From Mesostigma viride (taxonomy: Eukaryota; Streptophyta; Mesostigmatophyceae; Mesostigmatales; Mesostigmataceae), in the NCBI GenBank assembly GCA_009746045.1, contig RPFO01000418.1:993582-1057581 (forward strand): a stretch of 64,000 nt of DNA, given 5' to 3'. How positions within the stretch are numbered: the stretch's first letter is position 1; each line of letters opens with the position of its first letter. Below are positions 9,922 through 21,100 of this stretch, one piece after another. The translations under genes and the position numbers were made by a program. Under the pieces are notes generated by a model. The model did not search any database and was not told the DNA's origin. It worked only from the letters and a program-made list of their open reading frames with translations.

Positions 9922-11508
9922 GTGAGTGACCACGCGGCAACACCCAGGTCGCTTAAGGGGGGGGGGGGGGGGGAAGGCTTGGAAAAGCAAGCGTGCAATG
10001 ACATAAAAAGCCTGTGATCAGGCGGGGCTGCGCACGCCAAGGGGATGTCACCGATTGGAACCATGGCATCAGGATCAGGGTGCATACTACTATCCACATG
10101 GCCATACATTTGGCCATGTACTTGGCTTGCAGCTGCACATTGTAAGGGCCTGTTTCGTCCTAGGCCGGCCGTTTGTTCCCCTTGTGTGCGTGCTTCCTTG
10201 GGTTGCGTAAACGGGTACCAGACATTCCTCCGCAGTTGCTTGCCTCGTGGGCTTGGCACCCTGTGAGCACGCATACCCGCATCCACGTGGTCACTCTGCT
10301 GATGTGGTCACTGTGCCGACTTGGTCACTGTGCTGACCTAAAATGTGTCCTGTTTCTTCACCCACGAGATCTTCTGTTTTCTTACGCTATCTTGTGCTAT
10401 CTTTGCTATCTTTGCTATCTTTGCTATCTTTGCTATCTTTGCTATCTTTGCTATCTTTGCTATCTTTGCTATCTTTGCTATCTTTGCTATCTTTGCTATC
10501 TTTGCTATCTTTGCTATCTTTGCTATCTTTGCTATCTTTGCTATCTTTGCTATCTTTGCTATCTTTGCTATCTTTGCTATCTTTGCTATCTTTGCTATCT
10601 TTGCTGTCTTTGCTGTCTTTGCTGTCTTTGCTGTCTTTGCTGTCTTTGCTGTCTTTGCTGTCTTTGCTGTCTTTGCTGTGTTTGCTGTGTTTGCTGTGTT
10701 TGCTGTGTTTGCTGTGTTTGCTGTGTTTGCTGTCTTTGCTGTCTTTGCTGTCTTTGCTGTCTTTGCTGTCTTTGCTGTCTTTGCTGTCTTTGCTGTCTTT
10801 GCTGTCTTTGCTGTCTTTGCTGTCTTTGCTGTCTTTGCTGTCTTTGCTGTCTTTGCTGTCTTTGCTGTCTTTGCTGTCTTTGCTGTCTTTGCTGTCTTTG
10901 CTGTCTTTGCTGTCTTTGCTATCTTTGCTATCTTTGCTATCTTTGCTATCTTTGCTATCTTTGCTACCTTTGCTATCTTTGCTATTTCTGCTGTTTTTGC
11001 TATCTTTGCTATCTTTGCTATCTTTGCTATCTTTGCTATCTTTGCTATCTTTGCTATCTTTGCTATCTTTGCTATCTTTGCTATCTTTGCTATCTTTGCT
11101 ATCTTTGCTATCTTTGCTATCTTTGCTATCTTTGCTATCTTTGCTATCTTTGCTATCTTTGCTATCTTTGCTATCTTTGCTATCTTTGCTATCTTTGCTA
11201 TCTTTGCTATCTTTGCTATTTCTGCTGTTTTTGCTGTTTTTGCTGTTTTTGCTGTTTTTGCTGTTTTTGCTATCTTTGCTATCTTTGCGATCTTTGCTAT
11301 CTTTGCTATCTTTGCTATTTTTGCTGTTTTTGCTATTTTTGCTGTTTTTGCTGTTTTTGCTGTTTTTGCTATCTTTGCTATCTTATGCTATCTTTGCTAT
11401 GTTTTTGCTGTCTTATGCTGTCTTACACGATCATCTGTTGTCGTGCGGATATGTGCGCGCGCGTCTACGTCAACCGCTGGGTACATCGCACGTTTCTTTG
11501 TGGTGTAG
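9922..11508 (+). other. Intron with G-run and 9-bp minisatellite
   Basis: This is intron sequence between the last module exon and the Root_cap-type exon. It contains the poly-G tract and the CTATCTTTG array listed separately, and ends with acceptor gtgtag at 11503-11508. Long frames crossing the array into the next exon are not evidence of coding. Confidence 0.6.
10388..11410. repeat. 9-bp minisatellite (CTATCTTTG)n, ~110 copies
   Basis: There are over 1,000 bp of 9-mers. Blocks of GCTATCTTT alternate with blocks of GCTGTCTTT, GCTGTGTTT and GCTGTTTTT, so variants have spread locally. The strand asymmetry is extreme: the plus strand is pyrimidine-rich. Since 9 is a multiple of 3, all three plus frames stay open and give CYL, LLS and IFA repeats. 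I do not consider these proteins. Confidence 0.97.
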
Positions 11509-12332
11509 AATTTCCCAACCCATCGTGCGTGTTCGAAGGGGAAGACGCCGTGCTGGAGAAGAACAACGTCACGTGCTACACCGATCTCGCCGTGGGGGCC
11601 CGCATCAGGCTCACGATGGCCAACTGCACGGTGATCCGCCTCAACTTCACCGCGCTGGCCGCATCCATGGCCAGCGTGCTGAACGTGTCCGCGTGCGCGG
11701 TGCAGCTGGACTTGGTCTCCAGCGACGTGGTGCCTCCCCAGAGGCGCCTGCTGCAGGTTGCGCCGGGCAACTTCACGCTGCTCATGACTGTGTTCTTGGG
11801 CGATGAGCAGCAAGGGAATGATTTGGTCGCTCGCCTCGGCACCTCGGTCGAGCAGGCCATCCTCCTATCCTCTCTGGACCTGAACATCGGCGACGTCGTC
11901 AACATCGACATCACCGCGGCCTTGATCCAGTTGCGCACCGTCACGTCGGACCCGCACTTCGTCACGCCCCAAGGGCACAAGTTTGACTTTAACGGCGTCG
12001 CGGGTCAGACCTACTGCATTGTGACGGACAAGCAGCTGCACGTGAACGCGCGCTTTGTGGGCGCGGCCGAGACTTCCCGTTCTGTCAAGGTGGCTGACCG
12101 CAGACCTAATGACCAGTTTGCTGGCCAGACCGATGACCTGTTGTTTGATGGCAAAGCCCATGGCCAGACCGATGACCTGCCGATGGACGGCAAAACCCAT
12201 GGCCGGATTGATGACCGCACTTGGATGGATCAGGTGTCCATCCTTCACGGTGGCGACCGCGTGCTGGTGGAGGCGACGTCTCCCACAGGAGCGTCGTACT
12301 CCGCCTCGTTTGGCGCGGTGCAACTCAATGGG
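11509..12332 (+). CDS. Exon, Root_cap/vWD-like domain region
   Basis: This 824-bp exon is entered in phase 1 (acceptor gtgtag) and left in phase 0 (donor GTGAGT at 12333). About 274 codons start EFPNPSCVFEGED. They pass sequons (NVT, NCT, NFT, NVS) and an RRLLQ motif, and reach TSDPHFVTPQGHKFDFNGVA and QTYCIVTDKQLHVNARF. The last stretches match the conserved core I know from plant Root_cap and vWD-like proteins. An in-frame 39-bp tandem duplication (GQTDDL...DGK.H twice, from 12123 and 12162) sits just before RTWMDQVSILHGGDRVLVEA. The product is probably extracellular or cell-wall associated. Its precise function is unknown. Confidence 0.8.
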
Positions 12333-12930
12333 GTGAGTAATTACTGGGTTTATCATTGGGAGAAACTCGCAATCAGTCATCCGACAAGGTGGGTGCCGGG
12401 GGCATTCTGAGGTGTCCCTCATTGTCATGTTCTTTGCTGTCAAGTAACTCTTTGTCCTGATCGATAATATTGCATATTTTTTTTTGCGGGGGGGGGGGTA
12501 TCTATTTGTTTTTCTTTGTCGCGCGTTTCTTTGTCCTAGTCGATAATATTGCTTATTTTGCCGAGGGGGGGGGGGGGGGGATTAGTATCTTTTTGTGTTT
12601 TTGTCGTGTGCGATCATGGCTATCACAGCCCTGAGCCTTCCAATGGTATGCTGGGGCTGCTCCCGGCGAGACATGTGTGCTGTTCACACAAGTCATCGGT
12701 TGACTGTGAGTGGCTCGGTAGGATTCAGGCAGTCTCAACGTGTAGGTGGCGAAAATTGACACTCCAGGTTCGAGCCATGCATTTGACATGGAGGTCACAA
12801 CCCACCTGTGGGCTGTGGCTGTGTGTATATGATGATGCTCAGATTTCTGGCATGCGCTGCTTGTTTTGTGTTGACAATGATGCTCGGTGGTCGGCCGCAG
12901 AAGCCTCTGCTGGGTGCATCGCGTGCACAG
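12333..12930 (+). other. Intron (phase 0)
   Basis: This 598-bp intron runs from donor GTGAGT to acceptor gtgcacag. It has two G-runs (about 12486-12497 and 12566-12580), each preceded by the nearly repeated segment TTTGTCCTGATCGATAATATTGC / TTTGTCCTAGTCGATAATATTGC-like text, so the intron contains a short internal duplication. No exon was seen. Confidence 0.6.
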
Positions 12931-13233
12931 CTGCCCTCGGGGCTTACCGTGGCACAGAAGAAGTCGCGTGTGCTAGTTGTTGTCCCAGGAGTCGCCATCA
13001 TCAAAGTGGAAACCGTGCGTGCGGCATTCTGGGAACCTGGATCTGGCCCCGGCCGCAACTTCCTCAACCTGCAAGTCAAGGAGCTCAACGCCACAAGCAC
13101 GGTCCACGGGGTCCTTGGCGTAGCGTTCGCTCAGGATTCCATAGCCCAACTTGAGGGCAACGCTCAGGAGTACGCGACCTCTGGCATTTTTGCCACGGAC
13201 TGCTTTTATGACCAGTTTGGCAGGAATTTCTAG
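12931..13233 (+). CDS. Terminal exon, C-terminal Root_cap-like region
   Basis: This is a phase 0 acceptor exon matching the phase 0 donor at 12332. It encodes about 100 residues and ends with TAG at 13231-13233. Recognisable features are VVVPGVAIIKVETV, then NFLNLQVKELNATSTVHGVL and SGIFATDCFYDQF. That is the C-terminal half of the Root_cap-type domain (VHGVLG... then an EYxxSxIFATDC end). The frame is also open upstream of 12931, so the acceptor is chosen by phase and by domain continuity. Confidence 0.8.
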   Translation: MPSGLTVAQKKSRVLVVVPGVAIIKVETVRAAFWEPGSGPGRNFLNLQVKELNATSTVHGVLGVAFAQDSIAQLEGNAQEYATSGIFATDCFYDQFGRNF

Positions 13234-13994
13234 TTTACGCGCAGCTGCGGATACACCACCATTTCATGGTATTTTGCATTTTCGCGGAATCTGTGGAGCT
13301 TTGGGTTGGAGGTTCCACATTTGGGGCGCTGTCTAGCCGGAAAAATTTTATCAAGGTAGGAAGTGTCTTCAGTAATGTCTTATTGATTGAATGTGAACAA
13401 CCAAAAGTGACTGTTGTTGTTACATCTTGTATTAGGTTGTTACATCCAGTGTTCTGTGAAAGTTGGCTTTTGTTCGAGGTCTTTTAGACAAGTTTTGAGA
13501 AAGATAAGGTTTCAAGTGCACTGAGACCGAGTGACTGTTTGAGTCGCGTTTAGCGCCCTTATTGGTCGTGGCCTGATCCACGTGGGGTTAGCTGAAATTG
13601 GTCCTGTCCTGCCAGTCCTAAATGGTCCTTTATGACGCCAGTGTGGACCAAGATTCAGTGTCGCTTTACTTCCAGACTGGCCTGTGTGCTGTCTTGTTAA
13701 GTGTGTTAAGTTAGAATGTTGGAAGAGTTTTATCTTTAGATCCTGTGACTTGATTGGTCCATTTTGGGCTAACGTTGGAACATGCACGACGTGCACGTTG
13801 ATATTAGGACGTCTGGGTCGCCATTGTTGGAACGTTGGTTGTGATCTTCTCTCATGGTGTAATAAAGCTAAGCTTTGTTCATCCATCCTCAAAGTGCCTT
13901 TGCTCAACGACATTATTCAGTTCAACAGATAGTGTCGTGGATATTCCTGTCAAGTTGTGTCTGCATTAGGTGTGGTTATGCAATAGGTTGTGTA
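13234..13994 (+). other. 3' flank of the secreted-protein gene
   Basis: No gene was recognised in this stretch. An AATAAA at 13861-13866 in plus orientation could be a poly(A) signal but lies about 630 bp beyond the stop. Short frames here carry no domain signature. Confidence 0.35.
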
Positions 13995-14948
13995 CCAGCC
14001 CATCATACTGTTCGCTCTTCGCTACTCGCCGACTGGTGGAGGAACTGCAACGCCTTCAGCCTGGTGAGTCCCCTTTGCACCTTGTGCTGGTGGACTTCAT
14101 CAAAGCCTTCGATTCGGTTTTCTGGACTGCGCTTTGGGACATCCTCGAGCTGTTCCGGATCCCCCGCCCCCTTATTGCTGTCATCCGCAACCTGTATGAA
14201 GGGTCCACCACTTCGGTGCGCACTTCTTATGGGACCACGCCACCATGCCCTTTACAGAAGGGTGTGTGGCAGGGCTGCGTGCTGTCGCCCTACCTGTTCA
14301 TTATTGTGGTCGAATACGTAATGATTCAGGCGCGCAAGCGATTTGCCCGCATCGTGGGTAGGGAACCAGGGGCGCAGGTTGCTAACAAATTCTGGCATGG
14401 CGGAGCGGAAACGGAGATTCGGCTTGCAGACATCATCTACGCCGACGACACCACCCTCTTCGAGGACACTGGGCACGTGCAGACATGGCTTGACTGCCTG
14501 GCTATCGAGGCCCGTGCAGTGGGGCTTGAGGTCAGCAAGAAGACAGAGGCCCTGGCGGTTGGGCTCACCCACTCACCACCACCCCTCTATCTGCTCGACG
14601 GCTCTCGAGTCCTGTATCGTGACCGCGTCAAGCTGCTGGGCAGCCTGCTCCCCAGCTGCGAGGTTGATGTGGACCACCGCATCTCCCTCGCCTGGCACGC
14701 TTTACGCCAGTACCGGGCCCTGTGGCGCAAGCCCCTGGGCAAGATCGAGAAACAGGACCTGTTCAAGGTCCTCGTCCTTCCTGTTTTTACGTATGGGGCC
14801 GAGACGTGGACCCTCACCGCCGACCTGGCCCGCAAGCTGGACGGCGCGGTCACCAACATGCTGCGTTCCATTTTCAGAGTAGTAGGATATGCTGCTCATG
14901 TCCGCAATGAGGACCTGTACCAGGGCATGCCATATATCACCAGCACCA
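13995..14948 (+). pseudogene. 5'-truncated LINE reverse transcriptase fragment
   Basis: The frame shows LINE RT motifs in order: VLVDFIKAFDSVFWTALW, GSTTSVRT, PLQKGVWQGCVLSPYLFIIV, the catalytic DIIYADDTTLFE, KTEALAVGL, and a YGAETWTL segment. It aligns motif by motif with ORF2 of LINE-A (18185-21816) but starts only at the region before motif A. It carries an apparent frameshift near 14015 and stops after MPYITSTIK. There is no endonuclease and no 3' tail, so it is a dead fragment of a related subfamily. Confidence 0.9.
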
Positions 14949-14992
14949 TTAAGGGGACGGGACATATCGGAATTTTTTGGCGCCAAAAAATT
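14949..14992. other. Inverted LINE scrap and perfect palindrome
   Basis: Bases 14949-14968 match, with one mismatch, the reverse complement of 23538-23557, which is LINE coding sequence in the fragment at 23538-24043. Directly after it, 14971-14992 is a 22-bp perfect palindrome centred on GGCGCC with flanking A/T runs. It contains TTTGGCGC on both strands, an E2F-like core. Function is not established. Confidence 0.5.
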
Positions 14993-16311
14993 CGCGCCGG
15001 TACCCCCGGACCGTGAAATTGTGGTGCACAATGCGCCCACCTCGTGCGGAGGTGGCCATGGCGACGTGCGTTTCGTAAAAAATTGCCTAATCGGCCAGGC
15101 GACAAGCGAAAAATGTACGCCGGTGGTTTTAAACGATGTACTAGTATGATGTTTCATAGCCAGATATGCACAATTTGAAAAGTCGGTGCCTTTCTTAATC
15201 CATATTTGCACGGGGGTCTTATCCGAAAATCTGGCCGCATATATTCATTTAGAATGCGTGCCTGCGACGGTAGAATTTCAGATTTGTGGGTTATATTGAT
15301 CCAGGAAGAAGCGTTTAGTAATAGAAACCGTGAAAACATCCTAAGCGGCTTCGATCTGCGGCCATTTCCCGTCATTTCTGAAATGATATCGTTCAGGCCT
15401 GCGCGATCCGCGGTCAAGCCATCCATGGCTGGCTGGCTGTCTCGCGCGCCTGGGTAGGAAATAAAGCCGGCCGTGGTACGTTCATTTGCCGCATGTCACC
15501 GCCCAGTCTGTTTGCGCTCTAAATGTTCCTGGCATGAAGCTTTGGCGCCGATTCCGGGTGTTCTTGCTATTTTGTTCGCCACTTGTTGCAGTTGCGCTAT
15601 CTGATTTTCCGCAGGTTTCAATGTTTTGCCTTATGCTGCGTATGCCATGCTTCTTAAAGCTAGCAAGAGTTGATCGGGCAGTTTTGCGGCTCTGCTACAC
15701 TTTGTTTTATTGAGTTTTTCATATGGTTGACATTGTATATTGCGTAGTCAAGGACCCTAGCTGCCTGGGAGCGGCATCAACGTTGCAAGGAGCTGGCGAG
15801 CTCATAAACGCTTGTCTTGGCTCTTCAGCCTGCTGGAAAACAAGGTGTGAAGTTGTAGGGAAGGTGAGCATGTGTGATATAGTTATCTCCTTCCTATATG
15901 TTTTGCTTCCATTAAACATGGCTGGGGCTTCCTAGATGATAAGGATCAGGTGCTTATTATGACAATATTAAAGGATGGCCCTTTTATCCTTTAGCATCTA
16001 TACTGGGTATTAGCTATGAGGTGATTCCCGCAAGTGGGCATGCCTGCTTGCGTAATGATTTAAGAGTCGGTGGATGTCTTCTTCAAGCATCTAGCATTTG
16101 CTTTACGTGCTTCTGCCCAATTTGCAGGGGGCAAGCTTAGGAATGTGCTTATGGTGTCCCTCATGCCACGGTGTACCAAGCATGCAGGATGGCAGCTATA
16201 ACATGATGTACTAAGGGCAAACTAGCTCAGAATGACCTGGGATTTTGTGGCAAGCTTTTTAACATCATAAATGAATTAATTTGACTTGGTTTGGCCCAGT
16301 TGGTGGTGGGC
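14993..16311. other. Intergenic, no recognised gene
   Basis: About 1.3 kb in which I recognise no protein family, RNA gene or repeat family. Open frames of 60-90 codons exist on both strands without motifs. It ends with the 11-bp target-site copy TAGGGTGTAAT (16312-16322) flanking LINE-A. Confidence 0.4.
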
Positions 16312-16322
16312 TAGGGTGTAAT

Positions 16323-16715
16323 CTCCGAAGATACCGGCACCGCCCTGCCCAGCAAATATCGCTGTTGCAATATACGAGAATGCTCATAACTTTTGACTCC
16401 GGCCATGAAATTTCATCGGGTTGGTTGCATTAGACTCGTCTTTTGAAGACGAACACGCTGATATAATTTTCTCTAGCTATCGCTCAATATTTCCGAAGAT
16501 ACCGGCACCGCCCTGCCCAGCAAATATCGCTGTTGCAATATACGAGAATGCTCATAACTTTTGACTCCGGCCATGAAACTTCATCGGGTTGGTTGCATTA
16601 GACTCGTCTTTTGAAGACGAACACGCTGATATAATTTTCTCCAGCTATCGCTCAATATTTCCGAAGATACCGGCACCGCCCTGCCCAGCAAATATCGCTG
16701 TTTTTTCAGCTCGAT
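16323..16715 (+). promoter_or_regulatory. LINE-A 5' UTR: 168-bp tandem monomers
   Basis: CCGAAGATACCGGCACCGCC recurs beginning with the CC at 16325, 16493 and 16661, spacing exactly 168 bp, giving 2.3 near-identical monomers. The element begins with a monomer right after the target duplication and the last partial unit abuts the ORF1 ATG at 16716. Tandem 5' monomers in mouse L1 are promoter units. The same role is inferred here and not shown. Confidence 0.75.
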
Positions 16716-18188
16716 ATGGCGGAATACGACTCATCCCAGCAATCACAAGCGTCCGCGGCCCTGCACCAACTCGCTGACGAAGCCATGGCGTCATTGGAAA
16801 CACCCTTGCACGCTATGCCGGACGCCACTGTCAGCATCCAGCCGCTCCACTCCACCGCTCCGCCGAACAGCGACCTTGCCATGGATACCCGCGAGGAGGC
16901 CTTTTCTGCCGAGGACGCTGCCGCATTTTTACCTGGCAAATGGCCAGGCCTTAACGCCATCATGCGCCTGTCCCGAGCTGCCGCCCTCACCATCCTGCAC
17001 CTGGCTGCCGAGAAAAAGTGCGAGATCCGGGACTGCAACCAACAGGTTACCCACCTGTCGGACTTTCTCCACGACGACCCCGACGACACTGACCTCTGCC
17101 TCGCAGTCTGGTGGACGTGCTCCCGTCTTTCCGACAGCGCCCTTGAGCGCTTTGTCATGGCCTCTCTGGACCTGGGAGCCGACCCCACTGTTGCGGCCGC
17201 CATCAACATCACCGCCAAGCAAGTCGCCAATACGTGCTTCGATCGCCTCCCTCCCCTCCTCAACGCTGCCCTCAACCCTGTCCACAACCACCTCGCCACC
17301 CACCACGCCCATTCCTCACACGCCGACACCTCCATCCACTCCGCCATCACCCACATTGCAGCAGGGCTGCAGCAGCAGCAGCAGCTCCTCCACCAGCTCC
17401 AGCAACAACTTGCCGCCTCCATAACTCCTGCCAAGACCACCTATGCCGCCACGCTTCAGAACCCTACGGAGCTCATCAACGAAATCAAAACAGCCGTCAA
17501 GGCCAGCACAAGGGATGCTATGCACGAACCCATTCGCTCATGCAGTATTGTGGTACGTGGCGTCCCCTCGAACGTCAACGATGCACGCCTGGGCACCTAC
17601 CTCCGGGGCGACCCCTTCCTGGGGAAGCTCGGCGTGGCCCAAAGCGTCGTCATCAAAACGGCACGACGGCTCGGCGGCCCCACCGCCCCTGTCTTGGTGG
17701 AATTCCACCGCAAGGAGGACAAACTGCAGGTGCAGAAGGCCCGCCGGAACCTCCACGATACCCAACTGAGCATCGACGATTACTATACCCCGGAGCAGCT
17801 TGAGGCCCGGGCTGCCGCTTTGAACCGGCCGGAGGTCCACGAGGCTCGGGCAGCCAAGCAGGCCAACCCGCAACTACGGTGCAGCATCTATGCCCGCCTC
17901 TTTAATGGCGTCTTCATCGTCCGCATTAACGGCCAGGACCTTCCTCCAATGACGGCGACCCCCATGGATACCGCCGTGCCAGCGCCCCAGCCCGGCCCTG
18001 CTCGGCCCCCGCCGTCACCGCCATCGCCACCGGCATCGACGGTCACCTGCTCCCCAGCACGTGTGGGGATCCGCCGGGGCAACTTCAGCTCAGGTATGGC
18101 TGCCAGGCTTGGCCGTCCCCCTAATAAATTCGTTCGCTTTGCACCTGAGCCGGAGCCCGCGCTGCGAACCCTTCTCTCCTATCAATGA
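16716..18188 (+). CDS. LINE-A ORF1, RNA-binding protein
   Basis: 490 codons starting at an ATG right after the last monomer. The N-terminal half is helical and Ala-rich with a short Gln run (around residues 209-215, QQQQQLLHQLQQQ). The second half has an RRM-like section: SCSIVVRGVPSNV, FLGKL...VVIKTARRLGG, PVLVEFHRKEDK, then a DDYYTPEQLEARAAALNR signature. The minus-strand ORFs at 34803-35851 and 44752-45553 share that FLGK/GRM ... R-L-P-G-P ... DK ... DxDxTxAQ layout. The C terminus is Pro-rich. The stop TGA overlaps the ORF2 start as ATGA, suggesting coupled reinitiation. The role would be LINE RNP assembly. Confidence 0.85.
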   Translation: MAEYDSSQQSQASAALHQLADEAMASLETPLHAMPDATVSIQPLHSTAPPNSDLAMDTREEAFSAEDAAAFLPGKWPGLNAIMRLSRAAALTILHLAAEKKCEIRDCNQQVTHLSDFLHDDPDDTDLCLAVWWTCSRLSDSALERFVMASLDLGADPTVAAAINITAKQVANTCFDRLPPLLNAALNPVHNHLATHHAHSSHADTSIHSAITHIAAGLQQQQQLLHQLQQQLAASITPAKTTYAATLQNPTELINEIKTAVKASTRDAMHEPIRSCSIVVRGVPSNVNDARLGTYLRGDPFLGKLGVAQSVVIKTARRLGGPTAPVLVEFHRKEDKLQVQKARRNLHDTQLSIDDYYTPEQLEARAAALNRPEVHEARAAKQANPQLRCSIYARLFNGVFIVRINGQDLPPMTATPMDTAVPAPQPGPARPPPSPPSPPASTVTCSPARVGIRRGNFSSGMAARLGRPPNKFVRFAPEPEPALRTLLSYQ

Positions 18189-21100
18189 CGACGCTCGCGG
18201 CCCCGCGGCTCCGCGGCTCTAGCAGTGGGATCTGCCTAACTCCCCTTCCCGCCCCTTTGCCTTCGCAGCCCTCGGGCTGTCGGAGAGAGAGCAACGGGTC
18301 GGCAGTGAGCCAGGTTAGCCCCGCCTCGCGCGGCCGCCTCCGAAACCTCCTCAGACTGCACGCATTTCTTATGCGTGCAGACGCAAACTCATTCTACCTG
18401 GCCACCCGAGCCAACCGTCGGCGTCGCCTCGACGCGTTGGCAGGAAGAATCGAAATGGTGATTGAAAGCATAAGTCCCCAACCCGCCCCCCCTACCCCAC
18501 CACCTCCACCCCCACCCCCATCACCACCCTGCTCCATCTCCGCCCCCACCCCCGCCTGCACCCCCCTTTTCGGTCAACGCGCGCCCTTGGTCATCGCCAC
18601 CTTCAACGCCCGCACGCTCCAGCCCGACGCTGACCGCTGTCACTGCCTGCGCAGTGACGACTGTCAGTGCCATCGAGTCTCCAATCTTATTGGTTTCTGC
18701 ATCGACAATAATATCGCCATCCTGGGAATCCAAGAACACAGGCGCACTGCATCGGCCCGCGGATCAACTGCCCTTGTTGCTGACGACATCGACGGCTGGC
18801 GGTTCTACTACGGAGGCGGCGACGGCACCGGGAACGGGGGCGTCGGTCTCCTCTGCTCCCCGCTCGCCGTACGCCACATGGGCGAACCCCAGCTGGTCAA
18901 CGCTCGCTCCTCGTGGCCACTTTTCATTCGATGGAGGGCCACTCGACCTACGCCCTGACGGTGGGCGTTGGTTACGCACCCCACTCCGGCCACCCAGAAC
19001 AAGACCGCAAGGACTTCTTTGCAGCGCTGGAGAACCTGGCGAACGGCATCCCTGGTCGCAACTACCTCGCTCTGCTGCTGGACGCCAACGCCACGCTACC
19101 ACCGGGTACTGGCGGATGTCAGCACGCCCCCAACGGTACGGTCTCCAATGCCAACACCGAACTTTTTGCTGATTTGCTTACGACATGCGATTTGGTCACT
19201 GCCAACACCCGCTTTCCACATAGTCCAGATGCTTTGGTCACACACACCTCGCCAACTGGCACTGAACGCTGCATTGACTATGTTGTAATGCGCAAGCGTC
19301 ATCAAGGATCTGTACTAGCTGCTCGCTCGCATGTGATCCCCCTGGTGCGCTCCGATCATCGCATCGTCACCGCCCGCATCCGCCTGCGATTCCCCTCGCC
19401 CTTTCGTAAGCACGTGGCACCACCTGATTTGCGCACACTTCAGTTGCTCGAGAAATCTGACGACGCTCTGGAGGACTTCCCTGAAAAACGCGCCCACAAG
19501 CGCGCCGCAGAGGCGTTCGTCGACGCGCTGGACATCCCGGCCAGCCACGCCCAGCTGTTCGCTGCCGGCCCGGCATCGGCCCTTCGGCACCTCGCTGACA
19601 AGCTGCCCGCGGCCGGGGCCCTACTGCCCCCCCGCCGCCCGCCCCGCTTCACCAGCCTGCACCGGCTCCCCGCCGTCATCCAGGCCCGGCAAGCCCTGCG
19701 CGACAACCGCGACCCCGCCCGCTACGCCCGCCTCAAAGCCGATTACCACTCGGCCATCCGGCAGGCGACCAAGGAGCAGGAGGACCTTCATGTCCGCGAG
19801 TACTTCGCCCACCTCAAGGACCAGCACGGCAAGTACGCCTGGACCCGCCTGCGTCACGCCCAACGGCCCGCCGGCGGCGCGCAGCCGGCGCCGCGGACGC
19901 TCTCTGGCTCACCGCAGCAGCAGCTCAACCAGTGGTATTCCTCCCAGTCCCGGCTGCTCGGCGCCCCCCCGCCGCCTCCGCCGCTTGGCCCTCTGGCGGC
20001 CGCACGCCTGGCAGTAGCACCGGCGGACGTCCCTGCGCCGCCCACGCCGCCCGCCGCTGAGCAGGACTACACGTACCCAGCCCTGACGGAACCCCTGGCC
20101 CACCCCAACGAGCTCCCGCCGTTCACCGAGCTCGAGCTGAGCACCGCCGCCAAGCAACTCCGCTTCTATGCTGCCGTTGGACCTGACCAGCTCCCAGCCC
20201 CGGTGATTAAGCTGACGGCGCTCACGGGGTTCCTGCTTGACGTCTGCAACCGGATCCTGCTTGCCGACGCGCCGCCGATTCCTGAGTGGCAGCACAGCTA
20301 CCGTATTATGCTGTACAAAAACAAAGGTTCCCCTGACGACCCCGCCAACTACAGAGGAGTCTGCATCCAGAGCGCCGCACTTAAGTTGTTCATGCGCATG
20401 ATCCTCAACCGCCTTCGTTCTGCTCTCGACTGTCACCTTGGGGAAAGTCAAATGGGCTTCCGTCCTGGGCGCAACACCGTCATGGCCATCTTCGTCGCGC
20501 GTCGCCTCTTCGAGGAAATCGCTCTCCTGCAACCTGGTGAGTTTCCCGCCATCCTGATCTTCGTCGACTTCATCAAGGCTTTTGATTCTGTCCTCTGGGA
20601 CGCTCTATGGGCTGTACTTGCTCGCGCTCGCGTCCCCACTCCCCTGATTACCGTCATCCGCACGCTGTATGAGGGGTCCACCACTTCGGTGCGCACTCAG
20701 CACGGCATAACCCCGCCCTGCCCACTGCAGACCGGCGTCTGGCAGGGTTGCGTCCTGTCGCCGTACCTGTTTATTATTGTAGTGGATTATGTTATGCGCC
20801 AGGCACGTGCTCGCTTTGCTAGCATTGCAGGCCGTGCCCCTGGCCTAGCGATCACGAACGAGCTTGGGGAAGGGGGGCCGACTAACAAGCAGAATTTACT
20901 AGCTGACCTCATTTATGCCGACGACATCACGCTCATCGAGAAGCCGGAGTCTGCCCAACTTTGGCTGGACTGCCTGGCGCTCGAGGCTCGGGCGGTTGGT
21001 CTAGAAATCAGCCCCAAAACGGAGGCCCTGGCCCTCGGCATGGCAGGGCCCCCACCCACACTCCGCCTCTTAGACGATGCCGAGGTCAACTACCCTACTT

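Noticed and set aside
10173..12410. Very long open frames (745, 487 and 387 codons) over the 9-bp array
   Set aside because: A 9-bp repeat without stops keeps every frame open. Only the 11509-12332 exon part has domain content and a proper acceptor.
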